The notes under the pieces: model-generated | Told to the model about the DNA's origin: nothing | The model's database searches: none | Seen by the model: only the letters and a program-made list of their open reading frames with translations | NCBI GenBank assembly: GCA_964468125.1 | Contig: CAYXVF010000002.1 | Location: forward strand, 71,383 to 135,382 | DNA length: 64,000 nt | Reading direction: 5' to 3' | Origin: CAYXVF01 sp964468125 | GTDB taxonomy: Bacteria > Myxococcota > XYA12-FULL-58-9 > CAYXVF01 | Translations under genes and position numbers: made by a program | Shown: positions 1 through 8,196 of the stretch, in pieces | How positions within the stretch are numbered: position 1 is the first letter of the stretch | How the letters are laid out: every line of letters starts with the position of its first letter

Positions 1-1
1 G

Positions 2-2527
2 CGCCGAGGCCATTCACCCGATCCCCCACACCCGCTCGAGACCCTGAGCGGTTTGGTTGCCGACGAGCTGATCAATCCGCTGACCGGGGTTCTGGTGGCC
101 GGCGCGGGTCTCTCCGCGGCGATGGGCTCGATGACAGACAGTGTCTTAGTCGCGTCGGTTCTCGGCTTCAACGGCCTGATAGGCGGGGCCCAGCGCTACC
201 GGATCGAGCGGGCGCTCGCGGCGATGGACGAGGGTGAGCGGCCACCTGCGCGCGTACGGCGACCGGACCGGGGGACTGTCACCTGCGATCCGACTGCGCT
301 CGTTCCCGGCGATGTCATCGAGCTCGAGGCGGGGGACACGGTGCCCGCCGATTGTCGAATCGTGGAAAAGAGAGCTCTCGAGATCGACGAGTCGAGCCTC
401 ACCGGCGAGTCCCTGCCCGTCGCCAAGCAGATCGAGCCGGTCGACACGCCGCATGTGGCGGACCGCGTGTCGATGCTCTACGCGGGAACCCACGTGGCCT
501 CGGGGACCGCATTAGCGGTGGTCGTGGCGGTAGGAGACGGAACCGAAGCGTCCCGGGGCAGCAACGGCGCCGCGGCACCTGCGGCCGGTGGGGTGGAGCA
601 GCGGCTCGAATCCCTGACTGCTTTCTCCGCGCCTGCTGCCGCGCTCAGCGGCATGCTCGTCGCAATGGCGAGCCTGGCACGCGGGCAGCCAGTGCGGGAC
701 GCCGTGGGCTCGGCGGTGAGTCTCGCGGTGGCGGCCGTTCCGGAAGGCTTGCCGATGGTGGCGACTATCGCGCAGCTCGCCACCGCGAATCGGCTCCGCG
801 AGATCGGCGTCTTGGTGCGCAATCCGAGGGCGATCGAGTCGTTGGGTCGGGTCGACGTTCTTTGTGCGGACAAGACGGGAACCCTCACGGAGGGCCGCAT
901 CCGCCTGCGGGGAGTCAGCGACGGCGAGCGCGAGTGGCCGGTCGATGCGCTCGAGCCGGTCGCGCGCGAGGTGTTGGGGGCCGGCCTGCGCGCTAGCCCG
1001 GACCCAGCCAAACGACTTCCCCATCCGACGGATCAAGCGCTCGTGGACGGCGCGCGCCGAGCGGAGGTCAGCGTCGAGACGGGGTGCTCCGGTTGGGAAC
1101 GGGTGCACGAGATGCCTTTCGAGCCCCGGCGTGGGTTCCACGGAACGCTCGGACGCGGAGAAGCGGGTCCGATCATCAGTGTGAAGGGGGCGCCAGAGAT
1201 CGTTTTGCCGCGCTGCGACCGCTGGCGCGGCGAGAGCCTGAGCGAGGAGGCGCGAGAGGCACTCGTAGCGCACTCGGTCGGGCTTGCGGGACGGGGGCTG
1301 CGGGTGTTGGCGGTTGCGCAGCGGGCGGCTGGGAGCAAGACGCGCCTCGTGGGGGATCGGGTGCAGGGGCTCGAGCTCCTGGGCTTCGTGGCTCTCGCGG
1401 ACCCGGTGCGTCCCACCGCTCGCGATGCGGTGCGCGACCTGAGACGCGCCGGGATTCGCACCGTGATGATCACCGGCGACCACCCGAGCACGGCCCGGGC
1501 GATCGCCTCGGACCTCGGACTCGGTCATCCGGACGCGGTGATGACCGGCGCCGAGCTCGACGGGCTCGAAGACGACGCGCTCGCCGAGGTCGTCGGGCGC
1601 TCGAATGTGTTTGCGCGCGTGACTCCAGCGCAGAAGGTTCGGATTGTCCGCGCGTTCCGCGGTCGCGGCCAGGTCGTCGCCATGACCGGTGATGGTGCGA
1701 ACGATGCGGCAGCGATCCGCGTTGCTGATGTGGGGATCTCGGTGGGCGAGGCGACGGCAGCGGCGCGTGCCTCGGCGGACATGGTGGTAACGGACGAGCG
1801 GATCGAAACCATCGTTCGAGCTGTGCTCGAAGGCCGCTCCCTCTGGTCTTCCGTGCGGGATTCGGTGGGGCTCTTGGTGGGAGGAAACCTCGGGGAGATC
1901 CTCTTCACGGTCATCGCGGCGATCCTCGCAGGCCGCTCGCCGCTAAACACTCGCCAGCTTCTGCTCGTGAATCTCATCACGGACACGATCCCAGCGATCG
2001 CGGTCGCCCTTCGTCCGCCGCCGGAGGCCACTCCGGAGATGCTCTCGAACGAGGGACCTGACGCGTCGCTCGGCGAGGCCCTCACCCGCGACATCGTCTG
2101 GCGCGCGACGGTGACGAGCGCCGTCTCCGCGGCCACCTGGCTCCCCGCGCGTTTCACCGGGACGCCGGCGCGGGCGGACACGGTCGGCTTGATGACGCTG
2201 ATCGGCGCGCAGCTCGTACAGACGATGCTCGTTGGCGGGCGCAGCGCGCTGGTCTGGTTGTCGAGCGCTGGTGCACTCGGCGCGACCTTCGCCGTCGTTC
2301 AAACGCCGGGGCTAAGCCACTTCTTCGGCTGTCGCCCCCTAGGCCCGCTCGGCCTCTTGCAGGTGACCGCGGGGGTGAGCGCCGCAACCGGGCTTTCCCT
2401 CGCGGCGCCCTACGTCGTGCCGCGCATTGAGAAGGCGATCGGACGCGATCGGATACGACGGCTTTGGTCGAGCGAGAAGCTCCGGTCTCTCACCGACGGA
2501 CGTTGGCTCGAGAAGCTCTGGAGCTAG
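2..2527 (+). CDS. P-type cation-transporting ATPase (CtpI/P2-like), 5'-truncated by window edge
   Basis: Membrane pump that uses ATP to move a cation; the ion is not known. The reading frame is open to base 2, so the true start lies upstream and the TTG at 53 is probably internal. Visible motifs are TGES (about residue 134 of the fragment, actuator domain), PEGLP in the fourth membrane segment, the phosphorylation motif DKTGTLT (about residue 290) and GDGAND (about 562, hinge). The C-terminal third holds several hydrophobic segments, including NLITD near TM6, as in P2-type pumps. The stretch before DKTGT (VRNPRAIESLGRVDVL) resembles mycobacterial CtpI-type ATPases from memory. The stop codon overlaps, tail to tail, the stop of the next gene on the other strand. 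Confidence 0.9.
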   Translation, partial: RRGHSPDPPHPLETLSGLVADELINPLTGVLVAGAGLSAAMGSMTDSVLVASVLGFNGLIGGAQRYRIERALAAMDEGERPPARVRRPDRGTVTCDPTALVPGDVIELEAGDTVPADCRIVEKRALEIDESSLTGESLPVAKQIEPVDTPHVADRVSMLYAGTHVASGTALAVVVAVGDGTEASRGSNGAAAPAAGGVEQRLESLTAFSAPAAALSGMLVAMASLARGQPVRDAVGSAVSLAVAAVPEGLPMVATIAQLATANRLREIGVLVRNPRAIESLGRVDVLCADKTGTLTEGRIRLRGVSDGEREWPVDALEPVAREVLGAGLRASPDPAKRLPHPTDQALVDGARRAEVSVETGCSGWERVHEMPFEPRRGFHGTLGRGEAGPIISVKGAPEIVLPRCDRWRGESLSEEAREALVAHSVGLAGRGLRVLAVAQRAAGSKTRLVGDRVQGLELLGFVALADPVRPTARDAVRDLRRAGIRTVMITGDHPSTARAIASDLGLGHPDAVMTGAELDGLEDDALAEVVGRSNVFARVTPAQKVRIVRAFRGRGQVVAMTGDGANDAAAIRVADVGISVGEATAAARASADMVVTDERIETIVRAVLEGRSLWSSVRDSVGLLVGGNLGEILFTVIAAILAGRSPLNTRQLLLVNLITDTIPAIAVALRPPPEATPEMLSNEGPDASLGEALTRDIVWRATVTSAVSAATWLPARFTGTPARADTVGLMTLIGAQLVQTMLVGGRSALVWLSSAGALGATFAVVQTPGLSHFFGCRPLGPLGLLQVTAGVSAATGLSLAAPYVVPRIEKAIGRDRIRRLWSSEKLRSLTDGRWLEKLWS

Positions 2528-3024
2528 AGCGCCTGGAGCCGATTTACAAAGTCGTTGGCCGCCGTCTTCATCTGACCGATGAACTCGGGAAGGTCCCCGT
2601 CTTTGGGTTTGCCCGCGCGTTCGTACCATTGCTGCGCTTCGGATTTGCGCTGCTCACGGGCCACGGCGCTCTCGATCTCTTTCACGGCTTCTTCGAGGCG
2701 ACTCTCGTCGAGCAACCGCTTGCCACCTTCCTTCAGCTTCTGGAGCGTCGGATCGAGCTCTTCGCGCAGAGCGTTCCAACGATCGCGTGCCTCCATCGCT
2801 GCTAGCGCCGCCTGAAGCCTTGCCTCTTCGCCTTCCCGTTCGAGGTCGGTCGCCGCGCGCTGCAGGTTTTCCTCGATGTCGGTCAGGAATGCGTCGAGTT
2901 TCGGGGTCGCGTCCCGCATCTCCATGCGGAACAGATGGGCTTTGAGCTTCGCGGTGTCTCGCATCTCACTAAAGGCGCGACGGGTGAGCTCGAGGGCTTC
3001 TTTGGATTCTTCGCGAGTCGACAT
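2524..3024 (-). CDS. Small coiled-coil protein of unknown function
   Basis: Encodes 166 residues, almost entirely charged and helical (Glu, Arg, Ala, Leu rich), with no signal peptide or membrane segment, so a soluble cytoplasmic coiled-coil protein is likely. The start at 3024 was chosen because AGGAGG lies about seven bases before its ATG; a longer frame reaching 3150 has no comparable ribosome site. No family was recognised. It is tail to tail with the ATPase gene, the two stop codons overlapping by four bases. A regulatory or scaffold role is only a guess. Confidence 0.75.
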   Translation of the reverse strand: MSTREESKEALELTRRAFSEMRDTAKLKAHLFRMEMRDATPKLDAFLTDIEENLQRAATDLEREGEEARLQAALAAMEARDRWNALREELDPTLQKLKEGGKRLLDESRLEEAVKEIESAVAREQRKSEAQQWYERAGKPKDGDLPEFIGQMKTAANDFVNRLQAL

Positions 3025-3146
3025 GAAGGACCTCCTCTTCCACCTCTTAAGGTAGGGGGCGGTCGATGTGCGGCAAGCGCCCTCCGGTCGTCTGGGCATG
3101 TGTTCGTGGTTGACGCCAGTACGTCGCCGGCCGCGCGGTCGAAGTC

Positions 3147-4601
3147 TCACGCCGAGGCGATGATCGCCTCCGCCTCCATCTCGACCAGGTAACCGTCACC
3201 GATGAGATCGGCGCGGACCAGCGTGTTCGCCGGTCGAATCTCTCCGAAACGCGCGCCGTGGGCGCGCGAAATGGGCTCCCAGATATCGGCGTCCGCGACG
3301 TAGATCCGCGTGCGCACGACGTCTTCGAGACTTCCCCCCAAGGATTGGATCGCTCCCTCGAGCTTATCCAGGCAGAACAGCGCCTGCGAGGCAGCATCGT
3401 CCCCACCGATCAGCCGATGCCCGTGAGTGGCTGTGGTGCCAGAGACGAGCACGCGGTCGCCGATGCGGACGGCCCGGGCAAAGCCTGCGATGTCCTCCCA
3501 TTGGGTTCCGCTCAATGCCAAGGTGCGCTCGCCAGAGCCTCGCTGGGTCGGAAAGGGTGGTGGAAAGCTCTCGAGGTGATGACTGAGGTCCCCGGATGCG
3601 GTGAGGAATGGCGGCTTGCGGTATTCGTCGCCGCAATCGCCGGGGATCGGGTCCAGGGTCGCGACCGCATCGTCGAGGACCTCACGGGCCTGCGCATCGA
3701 GCTCGAAATCGAAGAGACGCAGGTTGTCCTCGATGTGCGCGCTCTCGCCGAGGCGCGCCCCGACGATCACCCCTCCCACCGCCGGCGACTCGAGGATGGC
3801 TCGGGTGGCGACGTTGGCCATGGAGACCCCGAGGCGCTCGGCGGTTTCTTTGAGCGCTCGGAGCACGCCTTGAAAGCGCTCCCACCCCCCGGCGACATCG
3901 ATGAAGCGTTTGTATTTCATCTGAGACCAGGTGCGGAGTCCGTCCATCGCCGGCTCGGGAGCGTCCAGCCATTTCTCGGTCAAGAACCCACCGGCGAGGG
4001 TACCAAAGGCCAGAAGCTTCACCCCGTGGGTTTCGCAGACCGCGGTCATCTCGCCCCGGGCTCGGCGATCGAGGAGCGAGTAGCAGACCTGATTCGAGGC
4101 GATCGCGATCCCGCTGCGAATGAGCATTCGCAAATGTGCGGCGTCGACATTCGTGAGCCCGAGGTGCGCGATCAATCCGTCCTCCTGTAGCGCTTTCAGG
4201 TGGAAGAGGCCGTCGAGGTAGCTCGGATCCGTGTAGTTCCACGCGTGGAACTGTAGGAGATCGAGGCGGTCCCGCTGCATCCTCTGCAGAGCACGCTCCA
4301 CCGCCTCGCGCGTGGCCTCCGCGCTGATCGGCCCTGGCTTGGGCACCCATTTCGTCAAGAGCTCGCTCACCCCAGGTCTTTGAGTGTCGAAGTGCCCGGC
4401 GATGATCTCCGAAGAGCCATAGTGGTCTGCCATGTCGAAGGTCGTGAGACCCGCGTCGACGTAGTGTCCCATGTCCCTAGCGGCGGGACCTGGGTCTAGC
4501 GGGCCTTCGTCGCGCTCCATGTCGGCGATCTGCCAGAGGCCCGTGACCAAACGAGAGATTTCGAGACCGGGGGCGATTTCGATCCGTTCTATGGTGCTCA
4601 T
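3147..4601 (-). CDS. Aldo/keto reductase fused to a RidA (YjgF/Rid) domain
   Basis: A two-domain protein of 484 residues. Residues 1 to about 330 form an NADPH-dependent aldo/keto reductase barrel with the catalytic tetrad visible as Asp56, Tyr61, Lys84 and His119. Residues about 355-484 form a Rid-family domain. The Rid domain ends with the usual EMEAEA strand (the conserved Glu), but the PARS motif that carries the imine-deaminase Arg in E. coli RidA reads PANT here, so enamine deaminase activity is doubtful. The start lies seven bases after the permease stop, whose TGAGGA also serves as ribosome site, so the two genes are probably translated together. The substrate is unknown; the pairing suggests uptake and reduction of an amino-acid-derived carbonyl or imine. 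Confidence 0.88.
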   Translation of the reverse strand: MSTIERIEIAPGLEISRLVTGLWQIADMERDEGPLDPGPAARDMGHYVDAGLTTFDMADHYGSSEIIAGHFDTQRPGVSELLTKWVPKPGPISAEATREAVERALQRMQRDRLDLLQFHAWNYTDPSYLDGLFHLKALQEDGLIAHLGLTNVDAAHLRMLIRSGIAIASNQVCYSLLDRRARGEMTAVCETHGVKLLAFGTLAGGFLTEKWLDAPEPAMDGLRTWSQMKYKRFIDVAGGWERFQGVLRALKETAERLGVSMANVATRAILESPAVGGVIVGARLGESAHIEDNLRLFDFELDAQAREVLDDAVATLDPIPGDCGDEYRKPPFLTASGDLSHHLESFPPPFPTQRGSGERTLALSGTQWEDIAGFARAVRIGDRVLVSGTTATHGHRLIGGDDAASQALFCLDKLEGAIQSLGGSLEDVVRTRIYVADADIWEPISRAHGARFGEIRPANTLVRADLIGDGYLVEMEAEAIIASA

Positions 4602-4608
4602 TACGTCC

Positions 4609-6126
4609 TCATTCCGGGGGAAGCTGTTTGAAGATCATTGCCGGGTTCTCGCCTTTGCGTCGAAGCGCGCGCCACTGATAGGCAAAGATCATGCTCGCGA
4701 CGCCCATCACGAGAAACCACACCGGCGTCGAGCGAAAGTACCAGGCCGCTACGTCTGCACTGAGGTCCTTCCAGGTGTGAATCCCTAGGAAGAGCCCGAG
4801 CAGGACAACCCCGAGCAACGCCAAGGGGAGCTGGAGCGCTCGGCGCGAAAACACGGTGACACGCCTCCCGAGATCGGGATTGCGTCGCGGGAGGGTGATC
4901 ACGGCGAGGCACATCACCAGGAAGTTGAAGAGCATCGAGGTGACGAGGATGTCGATCCCGAGGAAGAAGTCGCCCGCAAAGTGGCATCCCAGAATACTGA
5001 CCGTCGCGAGCGCGCCGCTGGCGGCGAGAGCCACGTGCGGCGTGTGGTGGACCGCGTGCACGCGGGCGACGCCCGCAGGAAAAATCCCGTCCTCTGCCCA
5101 TGCGAACATCAGCCGAGAAACGGCGAGGAGCATCGCGGGCAGGTCGTTGATCAGCGCGATGGCGGCCCCGAGTACGATGAGCACGGTCCAGCCGGGCGAG
5201 AGGACGTAGCCCAGCAGGCCGGGTGCAGTGAGGTCTTGGGTCTGTGCGCGCTCTGCAATGAAGGTCCAGGGCACCGCGTGGTACACCGCGGCGGTGAACG
5301 CGAGGTAGAACGCCCCGACCGTGAAGATCGCAATGCCGATCGCGAGCGGCAGAGTGCGTGAGGGGTCGCGCGCTTCACCGCCGGCCTGTGCGATCGAATC
5401 GAAACCGATGAAGCTGCTGAAGAGCACCGCCGCCGCCGCGAGAAACGTCCACCACTGAAACTCAGAGTCGTTCGCTTTGGGCACATCGAGCCCCTCGGCT
5501 TGCAGCAAGCCGCCGGCGAAGTCGCCATGGTCGTAGGCGAGCCCCGCGACGATGACGATCGCCCCGAGGACGAACATGATCAGCATCAGAGGGATCAGAA
5601 CGCGTTCGTAGAGGCGCAGGCCGCGCACGTTGATCGCCACCGAGCCCCACAGCAGGACGAGCGCGAGACCCACACGTAGGGCACCGCTATCGAGGGCCGT
5701 CGCGATTCGGTCTAGATCGAGGGCTACGGCTACATCGCGCAGAAATGGAATCGTGACGTAGGAGACGACGCCGATCGCGATCGACAGGCCGAACCATTGG
5801 GAGAAGCTCGCGACAAAGCCGAGATAGGGGTGGAGGCCCCGGCTCGCATACACGTAGCTGCCGCCCGCACGAGGCATGGCTGAGGCGAGAATGGCATAGG
5901 CCATCGCGGCGAGCAGGGCCGGGATCGCGGCGAAGAAATAGGCGGGGAGCACGCCCGGGCCGATGCCAGGAACGTTGCGCTGGATCATGAAGGGGACCAC
6001 GTTGATCCCCGCACCCAGCATGGAACAGATGCCCGTCGCCGCGAGGCCCAGCAAGCCGAGTTGGCGACGGAGTCCCGATTCGTTCGAGCGATCAGCGAGT
6101 GCGTCGTCGACCACGACGAGGACCAT
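4609..6126 (-). CDS. APC-superfamily amino acid permease
   Basis: Integral membrane transporter of about 505 residues with roughly 12 hydrophobic segments. The first carries the APC signature GICSMLGAGI, which in this superfamily contacts the substrate. Later segments include FIGFDSIAQAGGEARDP, another typical APC stretch. The start at 6126 is preferred over 6192 because GGAG lies six bases upstream and the remaining N-terminus (about 26 residues before TM1) is normal for the family; the longer form adds a charged stretch without a ribosome site. It is upstream of, and nearly abuts, the reductase-RidA fusion gene. Substrate cannot be read from sequence. Confidence 0.88.
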   Translation of the reverse strand: MVLVVVDDALADRSNESGLRRQLGLLGLAATGICSMLGAGINVVPFMIQRNVPGIGPGVLPAYFFAAIPALLAAMAYAILASAMPRAGGSYVYASRGLHPYLGFVASFSQWFGLSIAIGVVSYVTIPFLRDVAVALDLDRIATALDSGALRVGLALVLLWGSVAINVRGLRLYERVLIPLMLIMFVLGAIVIVAGLAYDHGDFAGGLLQAEGLDVPKANDSEFQWWTFLAAAAVLFSSFIGFDSIAQAGGEARDPSRTLPLAIGIAIFTVGAFYLAFTAAVYHAVPWTFIAERAQTQDLTAPGLLGYVLSPGWTVLIVLGAAIALINDLPAMLLAVSRLMFAWAEDGIFPAGVARVHAVHHTPHVALAASGALATVSILGCHFAGDFFLGIDILVTSMLFNFLVMCLAVITLPRRNPDLGRRVTVFSRRALQLPLALLGVVLLGLFLGIHTWKDLSADVAAWYFRSTPVWFLVMGVASMIFAYQWRALRRKGENPAMIFKQLPPE

Positions 6127-6307
6127 GCAGCGCTCCGCCCCATGGAGCAATCGCTTCCGCCGATCGTCATACTGCTGTTTTCGAGATGACAAAAATCGAC
6201 GAAACGGATAAGGTTTACGTCTCTGAGTTGCTGCCGGGAGACATTCGGACGCGAGAGAGGCGGTTTGAGCTGTCTTTCTCCGCCGGCTGAAGCCTCCCCC
6301 GGCAGCG

Positions 6308-6345
6308 TGAGGTCTCCAGGCGACCGTACGTGTTTGGAGACCTCA
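6308..6345. promoter_or_regulatory. 11-bp perfect inverted repeat in divergent intergenic region
   Basis: TGAGGTCTCCA (6308-6318) and its exact reverse complement TGGAGACCTCA (6335-6345) flank a 16-base spacer. The element lies between the permease gene (minus) and the serine hydrolase gene (plus). It could be an operator for a dimeric regulator or a transcript hairpin. No T-run follows, so a terminator is less likely. Confidence 0.45.
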
Positions 6346-6409
6346 TCTAGAGCTCGGGCTCGTCACCGTACCTCGCAACGGATTCTTTGCCCGAGCGCCG
6401 CTTTGCCCG

Positions 6410-7570
6410 ATGCTCTCTTCCGTGTCGGCCCTTCTTCTCGCGAGTCTCATCGCCTCGGCCCCCCTCTGCGGTGAGCCCGAGGCGCTCGAACCCCTGCTGC
6501 GCGCGAACGAGACTCTGCGCGCCCTCCTCACGCGTGCGTCGGAACACCGGCTGCAGATCGTCGTCTCGGAAGTGGTCGAAGGAGCCCCGCCCTGTCTGCG
6601 GCGCCGGGTCTTTCGTGCCGACGCTGAGTACTTCTATCCGGCGAGCGCCATCAAGCTGGGGGGGGCGGTGGCCGCGGCGCGGTGGCTCGAGCGTCACGAA
6701 GGCGTAGGTCTCGAGCATCCCCTGATCGTCGAGGCGGCGACGGTTGCGCACGACGACGGGCCTATCGTGATTTCGCCGACGACGAAGCCGCAATCGCTCG
6801 AAACGACCCTCGAAGAGACGCTCGTCGTCTCGAGCAACTCTGCCTTCAATCGTCTCTTCGACCTCGTAGGTCGGGACGAGCTCAACGGTTTGTTTTGGGA
6901 TGCTGGATACTCGAGCGTTCGCTTTCGCCACCGCCTGGCCTCGCGAGGCTTTCCACGGAGTGCTCAGCGCTATGCTCCACCGGTACGCCGCACCGGCGGG
7001 CAACCGCTCGAGCCCCTGCGAGAGGCGCGGCTCGAGCTGCCGCCGAATTCGGGGATGGGTCAGCGCCTCGGGGTGGCGCACGTGTCGCCAGACGGGGATG
7101 AGATCGCGGGACCGCTCCCATTCGAGGACCGCAATGCGGTCAGTCTTCTCGACTTGCACGACACGCTGATCGCGGTGATACGCCCTGAGCTCGCTCCCCG
7201 GCCGCTGCCACTGAGTCCGAAGAATCGTGCGGTGCTGCGGGAGATCATGGGGCGCGTGGTTCAGATCCCACCCAAGGCCGGCGCTCCCCCCGACCGGGTG
7301 AGATACAAGCCCCTGCTGGCCGGCTTCCGGAGGGGCGTACGTAAGCCCGATGCGATTCACTTCGAGAACAAAGCGGGGCGGGCCTACGGGTTTCTGATCG
7401 ACAACGGCTACGTGCGCGATGGGAACAGTGGGCGGGAGCTCTTTGTCACAGCGGTGATCTACGTAAATGCAAACGGCATCATCGGCGACGACACCTACGA
7501 GTATGCGACTACCGGACTCGGCTTCTTCGAAGCTCTGGGGGAGCAGCTCGCACGCGAGACTCTGCGCTGA
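6410..7570 (+). CDS. Exported class A beta-lactamase-like serine hydrolase
   Basis: A 386-residue penicillin-recognising-fold protein. The N-terminal hydrophobic run (residues 2-20) looks like a signal peptide, placing it in the periplasm. The SxxK nucleophile motif is Ser79-Ala-Ile-Lys82. The second motif is Ser141-Ser142-Asn143 where class A enzymes have SDN. A Lys-Ala-Gly near residue 322 fits the third motif (KTG). It is longer than typical class A beta-lactamases (about 290 residues), and the altered second motif means beta-lactam hydrolysis should not be assumed; a peptidase or esterase role is possible. No clear ribosome site precedes the ATG, so the start is moderately certain. Confidence 0.8.
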   Translation: MLSSVSALLLASLIASAPLCGEPEALEPLLRANETLRALLTRASEHRLQIVVSEVVEGAPPCLRRRVFRADAEYFYPASAIKLGGAVAAARWLERHEGVGLEHPLIVEAATVAHDDGPIVISPTTKPQSLETTLEETLVVSSNSAFNRLFDLVGRDELNGLFWDAGYSSVRFRHRLASRGFPRSAQRYAPPVRRTGGQPLEPLREARLELPPNSGMGQRLGVAHVSPDGDEIAGPLPFEDRNAVSLLDLHDTLIAVIRPELAPRPLPLSPKNRAVLREIMGRVVQIPPKAGAPPDRVRYKPLLAGFRRGVRKPDAIHFENKAGRAYGFLIDNGYVRDGNSGRELFVTAVIYVNANGIIGDDTYEYATTGLGFFEALGEQLARETLR

Positions 7571-7573
7571 GTC

Positions 7574-8071
7574 TCAGAAGCGCCGGGGAGGAAGTTGCTG
7601 CTGGGCGCGCGAGAGCAAAGACTCCATGCGCGCGCGCCGGAGATGATCCGGGTCGGATTGTGTCCGTTGATTCTCGATCCGATCGAGGTAGGTCTGCGGA
7701 AAACGATGGTAGCGCGCCCCCATGAGGACGAGCTCGCGATACCAATCGAAGGGCGCAACATCGCGTCCCGACCGAGGGGCGACGTAAGTGACCCCCTGAC
7801 CCTGCGCTCCGAGATCCACCTGCATCGGTTGGTGTGCGGATCCGATCAGCTTCTCGAGGACACGCACGTCAGGCGCCGCTATTTCGTAGACCGCGACGTG
7901 CACGGAGGCTGCGGACGGTTCGAGAGTGCACTTGCCCGATCGATCGGCACCCACGGCGTTGAAGCGCAGAGTCCAGCCGATGAGCTCGGAGGTGCCCACA
8001 AAACGCGTGGACTCGATTTCATCCAGCAACTGAATCGGATGCAAATGCTCGCCATAAGCCACGTAACGCAT
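7574..8071 (-). CDS. Gamma-glutamylcyclotransferase-like protein
   Basis: Encodes 165 residues. The N-terminus (RYVAYGEHLHP) matches the YxxYGSNLxP substrate-loop pattern of the gamma-glutamylcyclotransferase fold, with the canonical Ser-Asn changed to Glu-His. Starting at the ATG at 8071 puts this motif at the very N-terminus, as in the family; the frame continues upstream to 8194 but with atypical sequence. A family Glu that acts as general base was not located with confidence. Convergent with the serine hydrolase (three bases apart). Likely a small cytoplasmic enzyme acting on gamma-glutamyl or similar compounds. Confidence 0.7.
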   Translation of the reverse strand: MRYVAYGEHLHPIQLLDEIESTRFVGTSELIGWTLRFNAVGADRSGKCTLEPSAASVHVAVYEIAAPDVRVLEKLIGSAHQPMQVDLGAQGQGVTYVAPRSGRDVAPFDWYRELVLMGARYHRFPQTYLDRIENQRTQSDPDHLRRARMESLLSRAQQQLPPRRF

Positions 8072-8196
8072 GCGCCAAAGACTAGTCCGCTCGCGGCGGT
8101 TGCACAACTGCGAGCCCGCTCGAGGAAACCAACTTGCCGACTGGGGCGTTTGACGATAGCTCGGGGCAACGCGCCCAAAACACTGAGGTCTCATCC

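Noticed and set aside
512..1528. 338-codon minus-strand frame opposite the P-type ATPase
   Set aside because: The plus strand carries all P-type ATPase motifs; the antisense frame does not look like a protein.
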